A stretch of 64,000 bases of DNA from Bacillota bacterium. Lineage in GTDB: Bacteria; Bacillota; Clostridia; Acetivibrionales; JAMNXU01. A program made the translations under genes and the position numbers. Below, piece by piece: positions 26,429-35,795 of this stretch (within the stretch, counting starts at the first letter, position 1; each line of letters starts with the position of its first letter). Location: positions 29,587 to 93,586 of the forward strand of contig JAMNXU010000003.1 of the NCBI GenBank assembly GCA_023623175.1, read 5' to 3'. The notes beneath the pieces are model-generated. The model saw only the letters and a list, made by a program, of their open reading frames with translations. It had not been told where the DNA came from and made no database searches.

Positions 26429-27574
26429 TTACTCGTCGCTGTTGAAAATGACCTTTTTTCTCCTGATGGCTACGCTGTGCGCTATCCCCAGGGCCATGTA
26501 ATAAGTTATTACGGCGCTTCCGCCCTGGCTAACAAAAGGAAGCGGAACGCCCGTGACGGGCAGAAGGCCGAGATTCATGCCTATGTTTTCAAAGAAATGA
26601 AACGCGAACAGTCCCGTCACTCCCGTCACAAGGAATGCTCCATAGGTGTCGGAAGCATTTCTCGCAATAGTGACAAGCCTTATCAGGATAAACAGCGCGA
26701 GCAAAACCACGGCGACGGAACCGATAAAACCAAATTCTTCACCGATGACGGAAAAAATAAAATCCGACTCTTTTACCGGCACACCCTTGCTCTGGGTTTG
26801 AATTCCGTTCTGGAAACCCTGTCCAAACAGTTGACCTGAGCCAATGGCCATTTTAGCCTGGTTTACGTTGTATCCCTTGTTTCCCGGATCCCACGCCGGG
26901 TTTATAAACGCTATTATCCTGTCCTTCTGGTGCTCCTTGAACACGAAAAGCCACAAAAACGGAAAAGAGGCCACGAAGGCTCCCAGTGACATAAATATGT
27001 ACTTGTACGGGATTCCGCAAATGAACACCATGACGGCGAAAATGAACATGAAAACCATCGCCGTTCCCGCGTCGGGCTGCTTAAGTATCAGTAATATCGG
27101 TATTGCCGCATAAACCAGGAGTTTGATGATATTGATATTCCTGTCGCGGCTTTCTTCCTTTATGCGTTCAAAAAAAACGGACAAAAATACAATGAAGCAA
27201 AGCTTCACAAGCTCCGACGGCTGAAACTGGCCGATAACCGGCAGCCTGATCCAGCTTTTGCTTCCTGCCACGCTGTAACCCCTGAATTCTACAAGAATAA
27301 GCAGACCTATTCCAAAGAGGTAGAAAAGAAAGCCCAGCGTTTTAAAATCCTTGTAGTCCAGCAGGCTGATGACAACAGACAGCACTGCTCCAACAATCAT
27401 GCTGAACAGCTGGACTTTGAACATCCTGTCCCCGTTGGCTCCCCCGGGGAGCTCGCGGGTTGCGCTGTACAGCACCACAAGGCCAAAGACAGACAGTATT
27501 AAAACACTGAAAAACAGCAAATAGTCAAATCTCTTCCAAAAGTTTATACCCCTGGTTTTTTCAACAAAATACAT
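26429..27574 (-). CDS. rodA: SEDS peptidoglycan polymerase RodA
   Basis: Lipid II polymerase of the cell-elongation machinery, working with a class B PBP and MreBCD, which are not in this window. The 381 residues form about ten membrane helices. Motifs are SKSWIRLPVIGQFQPSELVK, the loop LKQPDAGTA with the conserved catalytic-region Asp, and LPVTGVPLPFVSQGGSA. RodA rather than FtsW is preferred because it lies outside the dcw cluster and a separate FtsW is present. It overlaps lgt by one base (TAATG), so it is translationally coupled to it. Confidence 0.93.
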   Translation of the reverse strand: MYFVEKTRGINFWKRFDYLLFFSVLILSVFGLVVLYSATRELPGGANGDRMFKVQLFSMIVGAVLSVVISLLDYKDFKTLGFLFYLFGIGLLILVEFRGYSVAGSKSWIRLPVIGQFQPSELVKLCFIVFLSVFFERIKEESRDRNINIIKLLVYAAIPILLILKQPDAGTAMVFMFIFAVMVFICGIPYKYIFMSLGAFVASFPFLWLFVFKEHQKDRIIAFINPAWDPGNKGYNVNQAKMAIGSGQLFGQGFQNGIQTQSKGVPVKESDFIFSVIGEEFGFIGSVAVVLLALFILIRLVTIARNASDTYGAFLVTGVTGLFAFHFFENIGMNLGLLPVTGVPLPFVSQGGSAVITYYMALGIAHSVAIRRKKVIFNSDE

Positions 27575-28707
27575 TAAAGTTCACCTGATGAATCGGAAGT
27601 CCCGTTTTTTGCTGCATCCTGCGGCCCAGGGCTCTCTTCCTGCCCGAATCCGTCCGCTTTTTGAACTGCATCTTCTTTTTTATCCATTACTTCTCCAATT
27701 GCCTTTTTTTGTTTATCAGTTACTTCATCCTGGCCGCCTGTTTCTGCTTCCCTGGCACCTGCTTCCTGCTGCTGACCGCCTGTCTCTCCCGGGTTCACTG
27801 CATTCCCTGCTGATTCTTCTTTCTTTTCGACCGGCTCTCTGTTCTGATCATTCATTTCTTCCTGCGCAAGTTTCCTGAGGATTGCCCCATATTCACTGGA
27901 GCCGATTTGCGGCTCGTCCGGAATCGCAAGCGCTTTCCGCCGGTTGACCACAAATACAATGCTGAATACCACGACAAACATGATGGCCAGGACCTGGGAA
28001 GCCCTGAACTGTCCTATGTAAAGGCTGTCGATTCGCAATCCCTCAATATACGATCTTCCGAGACCGTACAGTATCATGTAAAGGTAAAATACTTCCCCGT
28101 CCGCCTTTTTGCGCTTCCTGTACCACAAAAGGAAGGCAAAAACCACTATATCCCATAAAAACTCATAAAGGAACGTGGGATGGTACGGCCCTTCTCCATT
28201 GATCATCATTCCCCACGGCAACGAGGTTTCCCTTCCGTAGGCTTCCGCATTTATAAAATTGCCCCATCGGCCTATACCCTGTCCCAGGAGAAGATAGGGC
28301 GCCCCGAAGTCAAAAAGCTTCTTTATGCTTATTTTCTTTACTTTCGCAAAAATCAGCGCGGTTACAATGCCCCCTATAATTCCCCCGTAAAGGCCAAGGC
28401 CACCGCTCCTGAAATCCAGTATTTCCAGAGGATATTTGCTGAAGTAGCTCCATTCGAAAATGACGTAGTACAAACGTGCGCCAATTATGGCAACGGGCGC
28501 AGCAAACAGCACAAGGTCAATGATGTCGTCGGTTTCAAACCCGAATTTCCTGCAGGCCCTGAGACCAAGCAAAACCGTAACGAGGAAAGCCGTCGCAATT
28601 ATTATCCCGTACCAGTAAATGGACAGGCCGAAAATCTCGAAGGCCTGGGGATTTAACCTGAATTTTAGTCCAAGATCCGGAAATTCAACGGTATTTATCG
28701 TATTCAT
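27574..28707 (-). CDS. lgt: Prolipoprotein diacylglyceryl transferase with hydrophilic C-terminal tail
   Basis: Membrane enzyme that attaches diacylglycerol to the lipobox cysteine of prolipoproteins. The Lgt core (residues about 1-255, seven helices) holds the signature GQGIGRWGNFINAEAYG with R147 and N150, preceded by SGGLGLYGG. Residues 256-377 form a charged tail very rich in Gln, Glu, Gly and Lys with no recognisable domain, which roughly adds half again to the family's usual length of about 260. No frameshift or join is visible, so the tail seems genuine. It is directly coupled to rodA. Confidence 0.95.
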   Translation of the reverse strand: MNTINTVEFPDLGLKFRLNPQAFEIFGLSIYWYGIIIATAFLVTVLLGLRACRKFGFETDDIIDLVLFAAPVAIIGARLYYVIFEWSYFSKYPLEILDFRSGGLGLYGGIIGGIVTALIFAKVKKISIKKLFDFGAPYLLLGQGIGRWGNFINAEAYGRETSLPWGMMINGEGPYHPTFLYEFLWDIVVFAFLLWYRKRKKADGEVFYLYMILYGLGRSYIEGLRIDSLYIGQFRASQVLAIMFVVVFSIVFVVNRRKALAIPDEPQIGSSEYGAILRKLAQEEMNDQNREPVEKKEESAGNAVNPGETGGQQQEAGAREAETGGQDEVTDKQKKAIGEVMDKKEDAVQKADGFGQEESPGPQDAAKNGTSDSSGEL

Positions 28708-28733
28708 TATTTTCCCCCTGACATAAGGCCATT

Positions 28734-30014
28734 TTATGGTTTTATAACCGAAAGCGCAAGGTTGTCCAGGTTAAAATGGCCGGAAAATAATTCATTAACA
28801 TATTCAAATGTTATTTTATCATAGACGTCAAAATAATCAAATATTGTGGCTCCCTTGAAATATGCGTTGATAAAGCTGTCACATATGCGCTCGACGGAGT
28901 TCCACTGCCTTATGAATTTGCCCGTTGAAGATTTCCGAATTCTTTCAAACGTTTTTTCGTCAAGCCCCGATCTGTATAACTCCTCCATGGATTCCACAAA
29001 AATATCCCTAACTTTTTCAGGGTCCGGCGATTCTCCGCCAAAAGCCGAAAAAGCGTAATTTTCCTCGTTGGTGAAGCTGAACGCAAAGGTGTTGTTTATC
29101 AGTCCTTCTTCATACAGTCGCGTATACAGCGAAGAACTTCTCCCCATGATCATTTCCAGGAGAATTTTCACTCCGACTTCCTGCATCAGGGCTTCCGCGC
29201 CTTTCAGGCCGGTCCTGTTGTCCTTGAAACCCATTTTGAACAGGGGTACAGATACAGCAAGTTTTTGTTCCACGTATTTCTTGTTCAGGCTCTCCGGTTC
29301 CTCGGGAAAAATCCTTTTTATTTCCCCGCGGCTTTCCTTGTGCCTGATGCTCTGTTCAACCTGTTCAAACACCTTTTGATAATCCACGTCCCCGACGACC
29401 ATGATAACCATGTTGGAGGGATGATAGAAGGTATCATAGCATTTCATCAGCATTTCCCTGTTTATCTGCCTGATGCTCTCCACGGTTCCGGCGATGTCAA
29501 TCCTGACCGGATTCCTTGAATAAAAGGCTCCGAGCAGGTTGAAATATGATCGCCAGCCCGGATCGTCCTCGTACATCCTTATTTCCTGTTCAATTATATC
29601 CTTTTCCTTTTCAACGCTTTCGTCGGTTATATAAGGATTCTGCACAAAGTCGAGCAACAACTGGAAATTTTCGTGGAACCTGTCGGTGCAGGAAAAAAGA
29701 TAAACGGTCTGGTTTGAGCCCGTATAGGCATTGGGCCTTGCGCCGAGCGCTGAAAACTTGTCCATTATGCTGCCGTCTTTCTGCTCAAAAAGCTTGTGTT
29801 CCAGGAAATGGGCAATGCCGTCAGGCACCTTTACGGGGCTGTCTTCCCCGGGAATGATGAATTCGCTGTTGATGGAACCGTAATAGGTCCCAAACGTCGC
29901 GTATTTTTTCAAATAGCCTTTCTTAGGAATGACATAGGTCTTTAAGCCGCTGCTGTGACTGTATACATGCATCGTTTCCCCGATGTGTTCATAGCTGTAA
30001 CTTTCCGTTTTCAT
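28734..30014 (-). CDS. ymfH: M16 metallopeptidase, catalytic subunit type (YmfH-like)
   Basis: Zinc peptidase of the insulinase/mitochondrial-processing family, 426 residues. It carries the inverted zinc motif H69-F-L-E72-H73 and the downstream glutamates in EKEKDIIEQEI (about residue 140-150), so it should be active. Its partner upstream lacks the zinc ligands; such active/inactive pairs form heterodimers in this family. The start ATG overlaps the partner's stop by four bases (ATGA). Both lack signal peptides and should be cytoplasmic. The physiological substrate is unknown. Confidence 0.93.
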   Translation of the reverse strand: MKTESYSYEHIGETMHVYSHSSGLKTYVIPKKGYLKKYATFGTYYGSINSEFIIPGEDSPVKVPDGIAHFLEHKLFEQKDGSIMDKFSALGARPNAYTGSNQTVYLFSCTDRFHENFQLLLDFVQNPYITDESVEKEKDIIEQEIRMYEDDPGWRSYFNLLGAFYSRNPVRIDIAGTVESIRQINREMLMKCYDTFYHPSNMVIMVVGDVDYQKVFEQVEQSIRHKESRGEIKRIFPEEPESLNKKYVEQKLAVSVPLFKMGFKDNRTGLKGAEALMQEVGVKILLEMIMGRSSSLYTRLYEEGLINNTFAFSFTNEENYAFSAFGGESPDPEKVRDIFVESMEELYRSGLDEKTFERIRKSSTGKFIRQWNSVERICDSFINAYFKGATIFDYFDVYDKITFEYVNELFSGHFNLDNLALSVIKP

Positions 30015-31315
30015 ATTTCCTCCCGCCCGTCCTTCGTGGTAAGGAAGTATATCGTATCAAGGAATATTTTGTTTCCGAGTTCCGATACTTCCTGTTTCGT
30101 CACCGCGTTCACCTTGCCGATCAAATCGTCAAAATCGTCATTGGTGCCCGCAATAACCTGGTTCAGGTAAAAGCTGACCGTCTGGAACTGGTTGTCCCTC
30201 ATGGAACGGATCACGTTTTCGAGGTACATTTTGCTTGAATTGATTTCATGGTCGGAAATAACGCCGTTTTTGATTTCGTCCATCTGGGCCTTTACGAGGT
30301 CAATGGTCCTGTTTTTATTTTTGCCGTCAATGCCGCAGGTAACAAGCATAAGTCCCTTAAAGCTTTCAAGCATCGAAAACACGTAATATGCCAGGCCTTC
30401 TTTTTCCCTCACGTTTCTGAACAGCTTGGAGTGTATTCCGCCGCCCAGGATGCTGTTGTAAACCATGAGGGCATGGTAATCTATGTCGGAGGGAGCCGTA
30501 TTGGTCCTGAAACCGAGGGACAGCTTGCTCTGGTTTACGTCTAGCTTCTCGGTAACCTCCTTTATTACGTCGGGCCTGCGGTATATCCCGCCGGCATCAA
30601 TGTTCTTCCAGAAGCCCCGTTTCATTTCGCCGAATTTTTGGACCACGCGGTTTATTTCTTCGTCGGTGAAACTGCCCGAAAGGAAAACGTCCACGGGCAA
30701 TTCCTCCAAAAATTTCGCATAATGCCTGTAAAGTATGTCGGGCGTTATCTTCTCAATATCCTCGACGCATCCGTATTCATATATGCCAAAGGGCTCATTG
30801 CTGCACATTTCTTCGTAACAGCGCTCGATTGCATAGCGGTCCTTTTCGTTTATTCTTCCTTCTATCAGCCTGCGCAGGTTCTCCTTCTCCTGCGCGGTGT
30901 AATCCTCCCTGAAACAGCCGTTCCTGAGCGCCGGCGCGGTAATAATATCAAAAAGCAGCCCGAATACGTTGTCAAACAGCTTTGTATCGCGCCCCGTGTA
31001 CTTGTCGGCTATGTATGCCATGTGAAACAGCATTATCTGCCGTTCGCCCTTTTTGTCAACATAGCAGTCAAAAACCGCGCCGTACTGTTCTTCAAGGAAA
31101 AGGGCAATATCCTGCTGCGTAGGCAGCTTTTCAGTTCCCCTCCTCAGCACGGCCGGGAGCAATGCATTCAGCGTTGCCCTTTCCCGGCTGAGCTCGTCAT
31201 GGAAAAATACGTTAATGGTATTCGTCTTGAATTTGTCCGTTTCTATATAATAAACATTTACGCCTTTTTGAGAGGAAACTCTTATAAGTTTTTCCTCCTG
31301 TGCCGCCGTTTTCAT
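30011..31315 (-). CDS. ymfF: M16-family protein, non-catalytic partner (YmfF-like)
   Basis: A 434-residue M16 homologue in which the zinc site is absent: the region where HxxEH should lie reads LNALLPAVLRRGTEK. The remaining fold markers are present, for example FLSGSFTDEE and LGGGIHSKLFRNVREKEGLAYYV, the substrate-binding R/Y segment of M16 C-terminal domains. It probably builds the closed chamber together with YmfH. It is the first gene of its operon, with an excellent GGAGGAT site and a predicted promoter at 31417-31446. Confidence 0.92.
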   Translation of the reverse strand: MKTAAQEEKLIRVSSQKGVNVYYIETDKFKTNTINVFFHDELSRERATLNALLPAVLRRGTEKLPTQQDIALFLEEQYGAVFDCYVDKKGERQIMLFHMAYIADKYTGRDTKLFDNVFGLLFDIITAPALRNGCFREDYTAQEKENLRRLIEGRINEKDRYAIERCYEEMCSNEPFGIYEYGCVEDIEKITPDILYRHYAKFLEELPVDVFLSGSFTDEEINRVVQKFGEMKRGFWKNIDAGGIYRRPDVIKEVTEKLDVNQSKLSLGFRTNTAPSDIDYHALMVYNSILGGGIHSKLFRNVREKEGLAYYVFSMLESFKGLMLVTCGIDGKNKNRTIDLVKAQMDEIKNGVISDHEINSSKMYLENVIRSMRDNQFQTVSFYLNQVIAGTNDDFDDLIGKVNAVTKQEVSELGNKIFLDTIYFLTTKDGREEI

Positions 31316-31416
31316 TCAATCCATCCTCCGCTCAGTTTTTCCTTTTGCCTTTTCAAAAACCGCGTTTTTCCCAGTCGGACGGTAAAACAGGCCATGATAA
31401 AAAAACAGCTACCATT

Positions 31417-31446
31417 AGTATAATAAAAACAATTTTATATATTCAA
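31417..31446 (-). promoter_or_regulatory. Predicted sigma-A promoter of ymfF-ymfH-lgt-rodA
   Basis: On the minus strand TTGAAT (31441-31446), 18 bases, then TATACT (31417-31422). It lies about 100 bases before the ymfF ATG. The rest of the 307-base gap (31316-31622) holds only the ribosome site of the plus-strand small gene. Confidence 0.5.
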
Positions 31447-31622
31447 CTCTTTTTTACCTGCTGTTTCCTGCCGTCAGCTGCCCGCGGAAGAGACCTGGAC
31501 CCAATTGTCCAGCATGTCACATAAACATATTCCATATGGAAATAATAATACTGTTTTGGCAACACCAAGAAAAAACTTTATTTCATTTTAAATAACCGAT
31601 GAAAAAGACAGGAGGAGATTCT

Positions 31623-31790
31623 GTGCGCGTTTACAGGAGCAGGAAATACCCGATTCAGTATGAGAAAACTCAGGGCGTCGAAAACGAACCCAGGTCCATT
31701 GACTTGAGCATGGCTGCCGCCGCCGGAATTGTAACCGCCGCATTTATCGCCGGGGTGGTTTCCGGCTGGATGCTGAGAAGAAGGCGGTAG
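31623..31790 (+). CDS. Small single-helix membrane protein, unknown function
   Basis: A 55-residue protein opposite in direction to its neighbours. Start GTG 31623 is chosen because AGGAGGAG lies seven bases upstream; an ATG at 31599 lies before that site. The first 30 residues are charged (RVYRSRKYPIQYEK). Residues about 31-50 form one hydrophobic helix rich in Ala, Gly and Ile, ending in WMLRRRR, so the C-terminus should face the cytoplasm. The gene is followed within 10 bases by a strong terminator, which supports real expression. I do not recognise the family. Confidence 0.65.
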   Translation: MRVYRSRKYPIQYEKTQGVENEPRSIDLSMAAAAGIVTAAFIAGVVSGWMLRRRR

Positions 31791-31798
31791 TACAAAAA

Positions 31799-31835
31799 GG
31801 CCGTTCCGCATTCCGGAACGGCCCCGTTTCTTTTG
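31799..31835. terminator. Bidirectional terminator between the small gene and leuS
   Basis: GGCCGTTCCG (31799-31808) pairs perfectly with CGGAACGGCC (31814-31823) around a 5-base loop. The plus strand continues CCGTTTCTTTT and the minus strand TTTTTG. It therefore ends both the small plus-strand gene and the leuS operon. Confidence 0.85.
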
Positions 31836-31877
31836 ATTCTATTTTCCTGTGGCTTCGACCTGGCGATGTTACTCCAA

Positions 31878-34295
31878 TTACCTGACCACGATATTGTATA
31901 TCCTGCCCGGTACGTATATTTCCTTGACAATGGTCTTCCCGGCCAGCAGCTTGCTTATTGTTTCCGATGCTTCTACGGCTGCCTTTGCCTCTTCCTTTGT
32001 GGCTTCGCGCGACAGCCTGACAACATCCTTGACTTTTCCGTTTATCTGAACGGCAATCTCTATTTCATCGTCGATAACTTTAGTTTCATCCCATGCCGGC
32101 CACTTCTGCTCATGCAGCATGCCTTCATAACCGCAAATCTGCCAGAGTTCCTCCGTAATATGCGGAGCGACGGGATTGAGCAGCACAAGGAATGTTGCAA
32201 ACTCTCCCCTCGTAACGGCGCCGGCGGCATAGAATTCGTTAAGTAGCGACATCAGCGCAGCCACCGCCGTGTTGAATTTCATCTTCTCAAAGTCTTCGCT
32301 GACCTTCTTTATGGTCTTGTGCATTATGTTATCAAGCTTTTCCGAGTATCCTTCCCCGGGCACAAGTATTTCCTGGAGCTTCCAGACCCTGTCAAGGAAC
32401 CGGCGGCAGCCCCTGAGCCCCTGCTGTGACCACGGTATGGGCTGGTCAAAGGCTCCCTGGAACATTTCATATACCCTGAAGGCATCGGCGCCGAATTCAG
32501 CAACCACGTCATCGGGATTTATGACATTGCCCCTGGATTTTGACATCTTTTCATTGTTTTCGCCCAGTATCATCCCGTGGGAAGTCCTCTTCTGATACGG
32601 TTCCGGCGTGGGGACATAACCGCAGTCATAGAGGAACTTGTGCCAGAACCTGGAGTAGAGCAGGTGCAGCGTCGTATGCTCCATTCCTCCGTTGTACCAG
32701 TCCACGGGCAGCCAGTACTTAAGCTTGTCAATTGCCGCGAATTCATTGTCATTGTGCGGGTCTATATAGCGCAGGAAATACCACGAGGATCCTGCCCACT
32801 GGGGCATTGTGTCGGTCTCCCTCCTGCCCCTGCCTCCGCACTTCGGACATTCCGTTTCAACCCACTCGGTGATATTGGCAAGCGGTGATTCCCCTGTATC
32901 GGTGGGCATGTAATTCTCCACCTCGGGAAGCGTTACGGGAAGCTGATCGTAGGGCACGGGCACCCATCCGCACTTTTCACAGTGAATCAGCGGAATGGGC
33001 TCTCCCCAGTATCTTTGCCTCGAGAATACCCAGTCCCTGAGCTTGTAATTTACTTTTCTTCTTCCAAGTCCCTTTTCCTCAAGCCATTGGATTATCTTTT
33101 CCTTTGCCTCTTCCACCGAAAGACCGTTGAGAAAACCGGAGTTGACCATCACGCCCGTTTCAATGTCGGTAAACGCTTCTTTTTCGATGTCGCCGCCTGC
33201 GACAACTTCAATAATATCGAGGCCGAATTTCTTCGCAAATTCCCAGTCCCTCGTATCGTGGCCCGGAACGGCCATGATGGCGCCGGTTCCGTAAGACATC
33301 AGTACATAATCCGAAGTCCATACGGGTATTTTCTTTCCGTTCACCGGATTAACGGCCATTATGCCTTTAAGCGGCACGCCGGTCTTCTCCTTGTTTATTT
33401 CGGTTCTTTCAAAATCCGACTTCTTCATTGCCAGCATGCGATATTCGACAACGTCGGACCAGTTTTCAATGCGGTCTTTCATTTCATCAATGAGGGGATG
33501 TTCCGGTGAAATAACCATGTAAGTGGCTCCGAACAGCGTATCCGGTCTCGTGGTATAAACCACGAGCTTCTTGTCAGTCCCGTCTATTTCAAAACTGACC
33601 TCGGCGCCCTCGGAGCGCCCGATCCAGTTCTTTTGCTGTATTTTGACCTTTTCTATGTAATCGACGATTTCGAGGTCGTTGAGAAGCTTTTCGGCGTATT
33701 CTGTGATTTTAAGCATCCACTGGCTTTTTACTTTTCTTATGACTTCTCCGCCGCAACGCTCGCACACGCCGTTTACAACCTCTTCATTCGCCAAACCGAC
33801 TTTGCACGACGTGCACCAGTTAATCGGCATTTCAGCTTTATAAGCCAGGCCTTTTTCAAACATCTTGAGGAATATCCACTGGGTCCATTTATAATAGGAC
33901 GGATCGGTGGTGTTTACCTCCCTGGACCAGTCAAAGGAGAATCCCAGGGATTTGAGCTGGCTTTTGAATCTTGCCACGTTCTTCGCCGTCACTATTCTCG
34001 GATGTATCTTGTTCTTTATTGCGAAATTCTCCGTAGGCAGTCCGAAAGCGTCCCATCCTATGGGATACAGCACGTTGTAACCTTCCATCCTTCTTTTGCG
34101 CGCAATTATATCCAGCGCCGTATAGCTGCGGGGATGGCCAACATGGATCCCGTCGCCTGAAGGATAGGGAAACTCAATAAGCGCGTAGTACTTCGGTTTG
34201 CCCGTATCGTCGGAAGCCTTGAAAATCCCTTTCTTTTCCCATATCTCCTGCCATTTCGGCTCTATCTCCGCCGGATTGTACTCTTTATGCTTCAT
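31878..34295 (-). CDS. leuS: Leucyl-tRNA synthetase
   Basis: Charges tRNA-Leu. The 805-residue class I synthetase has the HIGH-type motif H51-V-G-H54, a zinc-like [13 protein letters not shown]...CERCGG segment, the CP1 editing insertion (about 220-420) with [13 protein letters not shown] and [15 protein letters not shown], and KMSKS at 583-587. The C-terminal anticodon-binding region is complete. Ribosome site GAGGAGGA lies before the ATG. It is 51 bases after ribF, too short for a T-box leader, so it is probably the last gene of the long translation operon. A strong terminator follows. Confidence 0.97.
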   Translation of the reverse strand: MKHKEYNPAEIEPKWQEIWEKKGIFKASDDTGKPKYYALIEFPYPSGDGIHVGHPRSYTALDIIARKRRMEGYNVLYPIGWDAFGLPTENFAIKNKIHPRIVTAKNVARFKSQLKSLGFSFDWSREVNTTDPSYYKWTQWIFLKMFEKGLAYKAEMPINWCTSCKVGLANEEVVNGVCERCGGEVIRKVKSQWMLKITEYAEKLLNDLEIVDYIEKVKIQQKNWIGRSEGAEVSFEIDGTDKKLVVYTTRPDTLFGATYMVISPEHPLIDEMKDRIENWSDVVEYRMLAMKKSDFERTEINKEKTGVPLKGIMAVNPVNGKKIPVWTSDYVLMSYGTGAIMAVPGHDTRDWEFAKKFGLDIIEVVAGGDIEKEAFTDIETGVMVNSGFLNGLSVEEAKEKIIQWLEEKGLGRRKVNYKLRDWVFSRQRYWGEPIPLIHCEKCGWVPVPYDQLPVTLPEVENYMPTDTGESPLANITEWVETECPKCGGRGRRETDTMPQWAGSSWYFLRYIDPHNDNEFAAIDKLKYWLPVDWYNGGMEHTTLHLLYSRFWHKFLYDCGYVPTPEPYQKRTSHGMILGENNEKMSKSRGNVINPDDVVAEFGADAFRVYEMFQGAFDQPIPWSQQGLRGCRRFLDRVWKLQEILVPGEGYSEKLDNIMHKTIKKVSEDFEKMKFNTAVAALMSLLNEFYAAGAVTRGEFATFLVLLNPVAPHITEELWQICGYEGMLHEQKWPAWDETKVIDDEIEIAVQINGKVKDVVRLSREATKEEAKAAVEASETISKLLAGKTIVKEIYVPGRIYNIVVR

Positions 34296-34346
34296 AACCT
34301 CAGTCCTCCTCAGAATTTTGTATTATAGCAAAATAACCGCAGGATA

Positions 34347-35270
34347 TCAATAGTTTCGGGCTCTTTGGATGTCGAGCTCTACCTGTGCCACAAGCTCGTT
34401 TACGTTTTTGAACTTGATTTCATCCCTGAGCTTTTCAATGAAAAAAACCTCGATATTCCTGCCGTATATATCCCTGTCGAAATCGAATATATGGGTCTCT
34501 ATCCTGGTTTTCCCGTCGGATTCGACCGTCGGATTGACCCCTATATTCGTTACGCTCCTGTAACATTCTCCGTCAACGAGTGTGCGCGTCACATAAACGC
34601 CGTTGCCGGGAAGCATGAGGTAGTCCTCCGGTACTAAGTTGGCAGTCGGAAAACCCAGTTTGCTTCCTATCCTGTGTCCGCTTACCACCGTTCCGGTCAC
34701 GGAATAGTGCCTTCCTAGCAGCCTGCACACCTTGTCCATATTTCCCATGGCGACATATTTCCTGATAAGGGTGCTGCTTACCGGTTCGCCGTTAGCCATC
34801 ACCGGCGGAATTTCTATTACGTCGAAATTGTATTTTCGGCCCAGTTCTTTCAGTAAACCTATGTTCCCCTGTCCCCTGTGGCCGAAGGTGTAGTTATATC
34901 CTGCCACGGCAAGCCTGACGCCGAGCCTTTCCACCAGGACGCGGGCAACAAACTCCTCGGGGGACAATGTCGAAAACTCTTCGTCAAATTCGTCAAAATA
35001 TATGTAATCCAGCCGGGTTGTTTTCTCCAATATCTCGATTTTTTTCTCAACAGTGGTGAGCAGCGGCGTAAACCGTTCCTTGTGCAAAACGTTTTCCGGG
35101 TGACTTGTAAAGGTATACACCACTGAGCTCAGACCACGCCTGCAGGATTCTTCTATTGTTTTGTTTATAAGGACCATATGGCCTGTATGAAGTCCGTCAA
35201 AATTTCCGAGACCAATTCCTGTCGGTTTGTTAATACCCGGGCCGTATTTATTTCCATGAATAACCTGCAT
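34347..35270 (-). CDS. ribF: Bifunctional riboflavin kinase / FAD synthetase
   Basis: Converts riboflavin to FMN and then FAD. The 307-residue protein has an N-terminal nucleotidyltransferase domain (GNFDGLHTGH, about residue 22; STLIRKYV, about 160) and a C-terminal flavokinase domain (GHRIGSKLGFPTANL, GVYVTRT, ETHIFDFDRDIYG). Start ATG 35270 has GGTGGG about nine bases upstream; a TTG 27 bases further out is less likely. The truB-ribF neighbourhood is standard, but here the two are separated by an unusual 525-base gap. Confidence 0.95.
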   Translation of the reverse strand: MQVIHGNKYGPGINKPTGIGLGNFDGLHTGHMVLINKTIEESCRRGLSSVVYTFTSHPENVLHKERFTPLLTTVEKKIEILEKTTRLDYIYFDEFDEEFSTLSPEEFVARVLVERLGVRLAVAGYNYTFGHRGQGNIGLLKELGRKYNFDVIEIPPVMANGEPVSSTLIRKYVAMGNMDKVCRLLGRHYSVTGTVVSGHRIGSKLGFPTANLVPEDYLMLPGNGVYVTRTLVDGECYRSVTNIGVNPTVESDGKTRIETHIFDFDRDIYGRNIEVFFIEKLRDEIKFKNVNELVAQVELDIQRARNY

Positions 35271-35484
35271 AATTTGCAACCCACCATGTTTTGTCAATAA
35301 TTTTCAAACTCAGGAAAACTAAATCAAACACAATTAAATCGGTAAAACAATCAGTATAAACATCGGTTAAAATCTGCAATCAGTATAAATTCGGCAATAA
35401 TCTAATCTTAAATATCCGTTTACATGCAAACTAAAACCCAGCTTAAAATGCAAATGCTCCGGAATCCAGCATAATCAGCATATA

Positions 35485-35651
35485 TCCAGCTTAACTGCAT
35501 TTGTCCGGCTTAACGGAATTTATTCAGCTTAATTGCATCTATTAATTGCATCTAATCATGCTTAACAGCATCTATTCAGCTTAATTGCGTCTAATCATGC
35601 TTAACAGCATTTATTCAGCCTAACTGCATTTATTCAGCTTAACACCATTTA
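35485..35651. repeat. Degenerate 19-bp tandem repeats between truB and ribF
   Basis: About nine units with the consensus TTCAGCTTAAYTGCATYTA occupy 167 bases. Several are offset variants reading ATCATGCTTAACAGCATYTA, and one unit is truncated. Looser related copies (AATCAGTATAAA, CCAGCATAATC) occur upstream from about 35350. No open frame runs through them in either direction. The rest of the 35271-35795 gap is AT-rich and I see nothing else in it. It could be a structured leader for ribF-leuS, a mini-satellite or a protein-binding array. Confidence 0.75.
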
Positions 35652-35795
35652 TTCCAAACCATTCAGTATTCCAGGCGTATATCCAAATCAATCTTTTAAC
35701 AGGCGTTAAGCAAAATCATACAAAAATAAAATTTAATATAAACACACTAAAAATACATTTAAAAATAATAAACTTATATAAAAGTTAACGCAAGA

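Noticed and set aside
34296..34346. Possible T-box leader for leuS
   Set aside because: Only 51 bases separate ribF from leuS, too short for a T-box specifier and antiterminator; no conserved T-box sequence is present.
35485..35651. Possible CRISPR array
   Set aside because: The 19-bp units are directly adjacent and diverged, with no constant spacers; this is a tandem repeat, not a CRISPR.
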